A stretch of 5,598 nt of DNA from Actinobacteria bacterium UBA5182 (GTDB taxonomy: Bacteria > Actinomycetota > UBA4738). Location of the stretch: the NCBI GenBank assembly GCA_002413185.1, contig DHWM01000075.1:1-5598 (forward strand), read 5' to 3'. Below the pieces are notes generated by a model. It searched no databases, was not told the DNA's origin, and worked only from the letters and a program-made list of their open reading frames with translations. The position numbers and the translations under genes were made by a program. Numbering within the stretch: the stretch's first letter is position 1; each line of letters starts with the position of its first letter. Shown piece after piece: positions 1-4,521 of the stretch.

Positions 1-55
1 AGTTCTCCCGGATCAAGTACCGCTGACGCCCGTTCGGGAGCCGGTCGTTCGGCAT
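1..55 (-). CDS. Probable start of an unidentified leftward gene (partial, cut by window edge)
   Basis: An ATG at 55-53 opens a frame that stays open to the left edge, giving 18 codons beginning MPNDRLPNGRQRYLIREN. Seventeen of these 18 codons end in G or C, as expected for real coding sequence in this GC-rich DNA. The ATG lies 13 bases downstream of the stop of the winged-helix gene, in the same direction, so it would be the fourth gene of the leftward cluster. No good Shine-Dalgarno sequence is visible; the bases before the ATG are pyrimidine-rich. The fragment is basic and too short to assign to a family. The call rests on the start codon, codon bias and position only. Confidence 0.45.
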   Translation of the reverse strand, partial: MPNDRLPNGRQRYLIREN

Positions 56-68
56 GTCGAGTGGGAGG

Positions 69-281
69 TCAGGAGGGCAGCGAGTAGACCCCCTTGGCGT
101 CCTTGGTCACGCGGCCCTCCCGGGTGGCCACAGCGAGAGCGGCCAGGAGGTTTCGGCGGATGTCCTTCTGCGTGAACGGATCGAGGTAGCCCCGCCTGAG
201 CGCGAGGTCCTGGATGACCGTCCAGTGCAATGGACCGGCCTCCTCCCGGAGGACCGTCAGGATCGCCCCCTCGTAGTCCAC
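69..281 (-). CDS. Small HARE-HTH-like winged-helix protein
   Basis: This is a 70-residue protein that appears to consist of one winged-helix domain. It resembles the HARE-HTH fold (found in ASXL proteins, HB1 and the N-terminus of the RNA polymerase delta subunit): a Tyr-x-x-Ala-Ile-x-x-Val-Leu helix (residues 3-11), a Gly-Pro-Leu-His-Trp turn (16-20), a second helix ending at Arg-Arg-Gly-Tyr-Leu (29-33), a basic third helix (about 38-55) and a wing strand ending Gly-Val-Tyr-Ser-Leu (64-68). The family is linked to nucleic-acid or chromatin-associated roles, so DNA binding or a regulatory role is inferred. The start must be the GTG at 281-279 or something later, because the codon just before it is the TAA of the oxidoreductase gene, in the same frame. 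Using the GTG keeps the whole domain. No Shine-Dalgarno sequence is visible, so expression probably depends on translational coupling. The fold assignment is moderately sure; the function is unknown. Confidence 0.72.
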   Translation of the reverse strand: MDYEGAILTVLREEAGPLHWTVIQDLALRRGYLDPFTQKDIRRNLLAALAVATREGRVTKDAKGVYSLPS

Positions 282-1289
282 TTACAGCGCGTGGGCCTGC
301 GGGATGAGCCGCTCGCCGGCCAGCTCCAGCTGTTCGTCGTCGAACAGCGCGAAGGGGAGCGGTCCGAACGACAGGATGACCTCCTCCACGCCGTGCGAGG
401 CGAACGCGGACAGGCGTTCGACGCACGACTCCACGGTCCCGGTCAGGGTGTCGCCTGCGAAGTCCTGGACCGACACGCCGTCCATCGCGCCGCCCGGCGT
501 CCACCGCTGCGCCGCCTCCCACCTCGCCGCCACGTCCGCCGCGTCCTCGCCGAGCACTGAGAACAGCCCGACGGACAGCCCCACGGTCGACGGGTCGCGT
601 TCGGCCTCCTCGCACAGCTCGCGCAGGCGCGACGCCCGCGCTCCGAACGCCTCCGGCGTCCATCGCCACACCGAGTTCCACCCGTGGCCGTGCCGAGCCA
701 CCAGCCGCAGCAACCGGTCCCCGCCCTTGCCGCCGAGCCAGATGGGCGGCCCGCCGGCCTGCGCCGGACGCGGCCGGTTGAACGCGCCCTGCAGGTGCAC
801 CAGCGAGCCGTCGAAGGTCACCGGTCCCTCGCCGAACAACCCTTTCAACGCCTCGACCTGCTCTTCCAGCTGCGAGAAGCGTTCGCCGACGGAAGGGAAC
901 GGATAGCCGAACGCCTCGAACTCGCCCTCGTACCACCCGGCGCCGAGGCCCAGGTCGAACCGGCCGCGGCTGGCGAGGTCGATGGTGGTGGCCATCTTGG
1001 CCAGGATGCCCACGTGGCGGAAGGGAGCGCACGCCACCAGCGTGCCGAGCCGAACGCGTTCGGTCGCCGCGGCCAACGCGGCCAGCGCGGTGAACGGTTC
1101 GATGGACGCGTGGACACCGTCGGGGCCGCCGTAGCGCCCCAGCTCAAGGCAGAAGTGGTCGCTGATCCAGACCGAGTCGAACCCGAGCGACTCTGCCCTC
1201 AGGGCGACCTCCAGCAGCCGGTCCCACGACAGCGGCTTGCCGTCGGGAAAGGAGAAGTCGTAGTGAGGCAAGGCCAGTCCCACGCGCAT
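282..1289 (-). CDS. LLM-class F420-dependent oxidoreductase
   Basis: This 335-residue protein belongs to the luciferase-like monooxygenase family, a TIM-barrel fold that in actinobacteria usually binds the deazaflavin F420 and transfers hydride to or from small organic substrates in the cytoplasm. Visible signatures are the first strand MRVGLALPHY (1-10), a helix leading into LGFDSVWISDHF (35-46), the ATERVRLGTLV strand (75-85), the GRFDLGLGAGWY motif (109-120) followed by the usual EGEFEAFGYPF segment, and a cofactor-phosphate-type loop around PPIWLGGKGGDRLLRL. Length is normal for the family. I used the ATG at 1289, which begins the first beta-strand; no Shine-Dalgarno sequence is obvious, and a TAGCAT hexamer lies 10 bases upstream. 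The gene follows the nucleotidyltransferase by 49 bases on the same strand. It ends in TAA immediately before the in-frame GTG of the winged-helix gene. F420 rather than FMN as cofactor, and the substrate, are inferences. Confidence 0.93.
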   Translation of the reverse strand: MRVGLALPHYDFSFPDGKPLSWDRLLEVALRAESLGFDSVWISDHFCLELGRYGGPDGVHASIEPFTALAALAAATERVRLGTLVACAPFRHVGILAKMATTIDLASRGRFDLGLGAGWYEGEFEAFGYPFPSVGERFSQLEEQVEALKGLFGEGPVTFDGSLVHLQGAFNRPRPAQAGGPPIWLGGKGGDRLLRLVARHGHGWNSVWRWTPEAFGARASRLRELCEEAERDPSTVGLSVGLFSVLGEDAADVAARWEAAQRWTPGGAMDGVSVQDFAGDTLTGTVESCVERLSAFASHGVEEVILSFGPLPFALFDDEQLELAGERLIPQAHAL

Positions 1290-1338
1290 GAGGCGTTCGA
1301 TGCTACCGGCTCGCGGCCATCCCGCTCTTTCGAAGCAG
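1290..1338 (-). other. Short intergenic spacer between nucleotidyltransferase and oxidoreductase
   Basis: Forty-nine bases separate the TAG of the nucleotidyltransferase from the ATG of the oxidoreductase. I see no hairpin followed by a T-run, so transcription from the upstream gene probably continues. The only notable elements are a TTCGAA palindrome and the TAGCAT hexamer listed separately. Confidence 0.6.
1300..1305 (-). promoter_or_regulatory. Possible -10 element for the oxidoreductase
   Basis: The hexamer TAGCAT (TAnnnT type) reads leftward and ends 10 bases before the ATG at 1289. This spacing would place transcription start within a few bases of the start codon, giving an almost leaderless mRNA, which is common in actinobacteria and would explain the missing Shine-Dalgarno sequence. 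No recognisable -35 sequence is present. Such hexamers arise often by chance. Confidence 0.22.
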
Positions 1339-2688
1339 CTACAGGTAGCGCAGGACCTCGTCTGCCCCGGTGATGTCCGTCCCGCGCGGGACGTGGATGC
1401 CGGCGGGGAGCTTCAGCCGCGGGTAGACCGAGATGTCGCCCCTCAGTTGCACGCCCGGATAGACCACGCACTCGTCACCCAGTGCCACATAGTCCTCCAG
1501 CACCGTCGGCCGGCCGGGTTCGCTGCGCACCTCGCTCATCGAACCGATCACCGTCTCCGAGACGCGGGCCCCGTGGCCCAGGATCACGCCGTCCCGGATC
1601 TGGGAGCGCGAGATGACCGCACCCGAACGGACCTCCACGTCGTCGTCGAGGTTCGACTCGGTGATCACCACGCCCGGACCGATCTCGCAGTAGCGGCCGA
1701 TCCTGACGCCGGGCCCGATCGTGACCAGCCCTTCCTCCAACTTCTCGTACAGGGTCTGTCGCGAGTCCGAGTCCCGCATCGACAGCGACTCGGGGGCGAT
1801 CCACACGTTCCTCTCGGGATCGAACGGCGGTCCCATCAGGCGGCGCACCGATTCGAACTCGCCTCGCAGCACGTCCACCATGGTGTCGATGTAGTCCTGG
1901 AAGTTGCCGAGGTCCCCGATCCGCCGCACCGGATGCGCGAACACCGGATAGTCGTGCCCAACCAGCCACGGCAGGAGGTCCTTTCCGAAGTCCAGCCGGG
2001 TCCGCCGGAGCTGGGCGATCTGGGGATGGGCGGCGACCTCCCTGAGGACCGACGCCTCCACCAGGTAGAACCCCGCGTTGGTCAAAAGGGGCAGGCGTTC
2101 GAACTCCCGCTCCTCCCTGACCGGGAAGTGATCGCGGATCTCCGCGACCGTCGGCTTCTCGACGAAGGAGAAGATCTTGCCACCGGGGTCGGTCAGCATG
2201 ACTCCATACTTCCCCGCGACGTCGGACGGCGCCCGGGTCATGGCAGCGATCGTCACGGCCGCCCCGCTGTCTCGATGGGCCTGGACCATGGGTTCGAGGT
2301 CGAAGTCGATCAACGAGTCGGTGGGAAAGATGAGCGCAGTGCCGCCGAGATCCCAGTACTCGAGCATCCGGAGCGTCGAGTCCGCGCTCCCCTTCGACAG
2401 GGCGTCGTACTTGACCGGGGAGTACTGGATGTCGATACCGAACTCCTCGCCGTACCCGATCAGCACCTTGATCTGGTAGCGATTCTCCTTGCCGTGGGCC
2501 ACCACGTAGTACTGCTTGATGCCCTCGGTGGAAAGGATCTGGATGACCCACCGGATCAGCCGCCGCCCCAGGAACGCCATCGCAGCTTTCGATCTGAGGT
2601 ATCCGGGGGCCTTCAGCGTGAGCGGCCTGGCCCGAACGCCCTGGCCGCCGGCGAGCCCGATCCCGGCGACGTCGGTCATCCCCGTCAT
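1339..2688 (-). CDS. NDP-sugar nucleotidyltransferase with C-terminal beta-helix domain
   Basis: From the ATG at 2688 this protein has 449 residues. The N-terminal Rossmann-like domain (about 7-275) carries sugar-1-phosphate nucleotidyltransferase marks: GLAGGQGVRARPLT (11-24), a GlgC-like segment RSKAAMAFLGRRLI (32-45), GSADS (100-104), PTDSL with the presumed metal-binding Asp124, YGVM (161-164), FVEKP (175-179), TNAGFY (203-208), DFGKDLLP (233-240) and IGDLGNFQDY (257-266). The C-terminal part (about 320-445) has hexapeptide-like repeats (IGPGVRIGRYCEIGPGVVI) of a left-handed beta-helix, as in GlgC and GMP-mannose pyrophosphorylases. The likely reaction is NTP plus sugar-1-phosphate to NDP-sugar plus pyrophosphate in the cytoplasm; nucleotide and sugar are not predictable here. 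Oddities are Val where Thr is usual in the G-x-G-T-R loop and PTD in place of the usual GD. The open frame extends to 2799, but the upstream part lacks family features and runs past the regulator's start; ATG 2679 is an alternative. Confidence 0.9.
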   Translation of the reverse strand: MTGMTDVAGIGLAGGQGVRARPLTLKAPGYLRSKAAMAFLGRRLIRWVIQILSTEGIKQYYVVAHGKENRYQIKVLIGYGEEFGIDIQYSPVKYDALSKGSADSTLRMLEYWDLGGTALIFPTDSLIDFDLEPMVQAHRDSGAAVTIAAMTRAPSDVAGKYGVMLTDPGGKIFSFVEKPTVAEIRDHFPVREEREFERLPLLTNAGFYLVEASVLREVAAHPQIAQLRRTRLDFGKDLLPWLVGHDYPVFAHPVRRIGDLGNFQDYIDTMVDVLRGEFESVRRLMGPPFDPERNVWIAPESLSMRDSDSRQTLYEKLEEGLVTIGPGVRIGRYCEIGPGVVITESNLDDDVEVRSGAVISRSQIRDGVILGHGARVSETVIGSMSEVRSEPGRPTVLEDYVALGDECVVYPGVQLRGDISVYPRLKLPAGIHVPRGTDITGADEVLRYL

Positions 2689-2692
2689 CCCC
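2675..2692 (-). repeat. Perfect tandem 9-bp duplication of the start-codon region
   Basis: On the leftward strand the sequence GGGGATGAC occurs twice in direct succession (2692-2684 and 2683-2675). Each copy contains an ATG in the nucleotidyltransferase frame preceded by GGGG, so the gene has two equivalent-looking start codons three residues apart (MTGMTD). The repeat itself is certain; any role in translation is inference. Confidence 0.9.
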
Positions 2693-2700
2693 GTGGATGA
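2685..2700. promoter_or_regulatory. Inverted repeat over the nucleotidyltransferase start (possible operator)
   Basis: TCATCC, four bases, then GGATGA form a perfect 6-4-6 inverted repeat. It covers the ATG at 2688 and overlaps the putative -10 hexamer at 2697-2702, a position where a bound repressor would block transcription or initiation. The neighbouring CRP-family protein is the natural candidate ligand, but the half-site is unlike the TGTGA or TTGAT cores known for CRP and FNR. Six-base arms can occur by chance in a 100-base region. Confidence 0.25.
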
Positions 2701-2702
2701 TA
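2697..2702 (-). promoter_or_regulatory. Possible -10 element for the nucleotidyltransferase
   Basis: The leftward hexamer TATCAT matches TATAAT at five of six positions and sits 8 bases before the ATG at 2688. That spacing is typical of leaderless actinobacterial transcripts and supports 2688 as the start. No clear -35 sequence is seen at 16-18 bases upstream. Confidence 0.35.
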
Positions 2703-2745
2703 CGTTCACGCAGGTCGGGGGGTGCGGGGAACCCGGCGGTAGGTT

Positions 2746-2775
2746 TGTTTTGGTCCGGACACCGGCGGGAAAACA
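2746..2775 (+). promoter_or_regulatory. Inverted repeat / bulged hairpin upstream of the regulator
   Basis: TGTTTT (2746-2751) and AAAACA (2770-2775) are perfect inverted arms. Inside them GGT (2752-2754) can pair with ACC (2761-2763), giving a 9-pair stem with a six-base bulge (GGCGGG) and a six-base loop. A separate 8-bp palindrome, GTCCGGAC, lies at 2753-2760. This could be an operator for autoregulation or a leader hairpin in the regulator's mRNA. Neither is proven. Confidence 0.3.
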
Positions 2776-2791
2776 TGCCACGGGGGCCGAG

Positions 2792-3478
2792 ATGGACATG
2801 AATCAGACGAACGGGACGGGCGATACGCTGCCCCTGCTTCGCCAGACCGGGCTGCGGAACTTCCTGGCCGAGGCGCAACTCAAGGAGCTGGAGCGGTTCT
2901 GCCGCACCTCCGCCCGGAAGGCTGGAACCACCGTGTACCGCCAGGACGAGCCGGCCGACGCGCTCTACCTGGTGGTCGAGGGCTCGGTGGAGCTGCGGGC
3001 ACGACCGCCCGGCCGGCGAGTGTATCGAACGGTCGAGGTGGTCGGCCCGGAATGCACGTTCGGCGACGAGGCCATGTTTGGGGAGGAGCGCTACCTGGCG
3101 AGCGCGAGGGTCCTCGAGCCGGCGCGGGTGCTGTCGCTCCCCCGGCCAGCGTTCGACCGGCTCGCCGGCTCCCATCCCGAGATCGCCACGGGGATCCTGC
3201 AGTGCAGCGGGAGCTGCCTCCTCCAGACCATCCGGCGCTCGGCGATCCTGACGCAATCGCCGGCCGACGTCGGACTGAAGGTGCTGCTGGCGGAGCTGGC
3301 GAACGACCACAACCTCCAGAACGGCCGGTCAGGTCCCATTCGGATCACCCACGCCCAACTTGCAGGCGTCCTGCACCTGTCCCGGGAGACGGTAAGCCGG
3401 ATGCTCTCGCAGATGGCCAACGAGGGGGCGGTCGAACTGGGGCGGGGCGTGATCCGGGTCCGGGCCAGCTCGAACTGA
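2792..3478 (+). CDS. CRP/FNR-family transcriptional regulator
   Basis: The protein has 228 residues from ATG 2792, the normal family length; ATG 2798 is nearly equivalent, and the open frame further upstream runs antisense into the nucleotidyltransferase and is not credible. Residues 15-130 form a cyclic-nucleotide-binding-type beta-roll (VYRQDEPADALYLVVEGSVEL at 48-68), followed by a dimerisation helix (about 130-155) and a Crp-type winged HTH (about 157-224) with ITHAQLAGVLHLSRETVSRML. The recognition helix has Arg198, Glu199, Ser202 and Arg203, a mix of CRP (RE..xR) and FNR (E..SR) contacts. The phosphate-binding cassette reads FGDEAMFGEERYLASA (90-105): the Arg-Ser pair that holds cAMP in E. 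coli CRP is not at the aligned position, so cAMP may not be the ligand. Cysteines are Cys37, Cys88, Cys138 and Cys142, the last two a CxxxC in the dimer helix. It is probably a dimeric DNA-binding activator or repressor for adjacent genes; targets are inferred. Confidence 0.92.
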   Translation: MDMNQTNGTGDTLPLLRQTGLRNFLAEAQLKELERFCRTSARKAGTTVYRQDEPADALYLVVEGSVELRARPPGRRVYRTVEVVGPECTFGDEAMFGEERYLASARVLEPARVLSLPRPAFDRLAGSHPEIATGILQCSGSCLLQTIRRSAILTQSPADVGLKVLLAELANDHNLQNGRSGPIRITHAQLAGVLHLSRETVSRMLSQMANEGAVELGRGVIRVRASSN

Positions 3479-3492
3479 ACGGTCGTCTGCCG

Positions 3493-4518
3493 GTGCATCC
3501 GTGGTCGCACAACTTCGCGGGACGGTTCGACGGGACGACCTTCCGAAGCGAGGCTCTGAGGGGCAATCCGCTGGGCGATCCGGACCAGCGGCCGCTGTGG
3601 GTCTACCTGCCCCCCGGGTACGACGAGGACACGGAACGGCGGTATCCCTCGATCTACGTCGTCCAGGGGATGACGGGCCAGATCGACATGTGGCGGAACC
3701 GTTCGGCCTTCCGAAAGAACTTCCCGGAGCTTGCCGACGAGCTCTTCTCCACCGGCGGGGCCCCACCGTGCGTCGTGGTGTGGGTCGACTGCTGGACCTC
3801 GTTCGGGGGAAGCCAGTTCCTGGACTCCCCCGGCACCGGGCGCTACCACACGTATCTGTGTGAAGAGGTGGTGCCCTGGGTCGATTCGAACTACCGCACG
3901 CTCGCCCAACGTGAACATCGCGGGATCACAGGGAAGTCGAGCGGCGGGTACGGAGCGATGGTCACTCCGATGCTTCGGCCCGACCTGTGGGGAGGGCTGG
4001 CCACGCATTCCGGCGACGCTCTGTTCGAGGTGTGCTACCAGCCCGAGTTCCGGGAGTGCGCCCGTGTCCTTCGGGACGAGTACGAGGGGTCGTTCGACCG
4101 GTTCTGGGAGGACTTCCGGAGCCGCCCCGCCTTCACCAAGAGCGGCGACGAGTTCATGGTCAACGCTTGGGCGATGGCGGCGTGCTACTCGGCGGACCAG
4201 GACGGCACGGTGCGGTTGCCCTTCGACGTCGCCACCGGCGAGCTCCTGCCGGAGGTGTGGGAGCGGTGGCTGGCGTGGGATCCGGTCCGGATGGTTCCGC
4301 AGCACGCCGACGGCCTGCGGTCCATGCGGGCCATCTACATCGACGCGGGCAAACGTGACGAATACTTCCTGGACCTTGGCGCCGAGGCATTCCGCCGGGC
4401 GTTGGCGGACATCGGCGTCACCGACATCCACTTCGAGCTGTTCGAGGCGGGCCACGGATCGATCGAGTACCGGTATCCGCTGGCCCTCGAGTACCTGGCC
4501 GAGCGCCTGCAGCCCTGA
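3493..4518 (+). CDS. Alpha/beta-hydrolase, esterase D-type putative esterase
   Basis: From GTG 3493 the protein has 341 residues. It matches the putative esterase family (esterase D, antigen 85 and enterochelin-esterase relatives): RPLWVYLPPGYDED (33-46), YPSIYVVQGM (51-60), an oxyanion-region segment CVVVWVDCW (93-101), the nucleophile elbow GKSSGGYGAM with Ser149 in GxSxG (147-151), a probable acid Asp289 in IDAGKRDEYF, and His321 in AGHGS. About 140 residues lie between Ser and Asp, including a helical, tryptophan- and cysteine-containing stretch (178-262) that may cap the active site. No signal peptide is seen, so it should be cytoplasmic. Substrate is unknown; ester or thioester hydrolysis is inferred. 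It begins about 14 bases after the regulator stop and is likely co-transcribed with it. GTG 3493 precedes the first conserved-looking residues (HPWSHNF) but has no clear Shine-Dalgarno sequence; the frame stays open upstream inside the regulator gene, so a slightly earlier start is possible. Confidence 0.9.
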   Translation: MHPWSHNFAGRFDGTTFRSEALRGNPLGDPDQRPLWVYLPPGYDEDTERRYPSIYVVQGMTGQIDMWRNRSAFRKNFPELADELFSTGGAPPCVVVWVDCWTSFGGSQFLDSPGTGRYHTYLCEEVVPWVDSNYRTLAQREHRGITGKSSGGYGAMVTPMLRPDLWGGLATHSGDALFEVCYQPEFRECARVLRDEYEGSFDRFWEDFRSRPAFTKSGDEFMVNAWAMAACYSADQDGTVRLPFDVATGELLPEVWERWLAWDPVRMVPQHADGLRSMRAIYIDAGKRDEYFLDLGAEAFRRALADIGVTDIHFELFEAGHGSIEYRYPLALEYLAERLQP

Positions 4519-4521
4519 CCG

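Larger units (their letters stand above)
2689..2791. promoter_or_regulatory. Divergent intergenic region, promoters for both directions
   Basis: These 103 bases lie between the divergent starts of the nucleotidyltransferase and the CRP-family regulator, so both promoters should lie here. The most AT-rich stretch of the gap is at about 2740-2776 and includes a T-rich run and an A-run. A TAGGTT hexamer at 2740-2745 is a weak -10 candidate for the rightward gene. No consensus -35 box was found in either direction. Confidence 0.65.

Noticed and set aside
13..1032. 339-residue leftward open frame within the oxidoreductase
   Set aside because: It is the same strand in another frame from the clear LLM family protein, and has an Arg/Gly/Ala-dominated translation.
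1288..2700. Long open frame on the plus strand opposite the nucleotidyltransferase
   Set aside because: It is antisense to a well-supported family member, has low-complexity Arg/His/Asp-rich composition and no recognisable motif. Long antisense frames are expected in GC-rich coding DNA.
2692..2710. CGTG...CACG as a CRP-type operator
   Set aside because: The half-sites are 11 bases apart, whereas the TGTGA-N6-TCACA consensus leaves 8 between GTG and CAC, and the inner positions do not match.
2516..2791. N-terminal extension of the CRP-family regulator to ATG 2516
   Set aside because: It would add 92 residues antisense to the nucleotidyltransferase N-terminus, with no domain, and exceed the normal family length of about 220-240.
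2689..2799. N-terminal extension of the nucleotidyltransferase to ATG 2799
   Set aside because: The extra 37 residues have no family features and would overlap the regulator start. The Rossmann strand begins just after Met at 2688/2679.
1475..3310. 611-residue leftward open frame spanning two genes
   Set aside because: It overlaps the nucleotidyltransferase in another frame and runs antisense through most of the CRP-family gene. The Arg/Gly/Pro-rich translation is typical of a shadow frame.
3091..4455. 454-residue leftward open frame opposite the esterase
   Set aside because: The opposite strand encodes an esterase with an intact catalytic triad and the regulator's HTH. The antisense translation shows no domain features.
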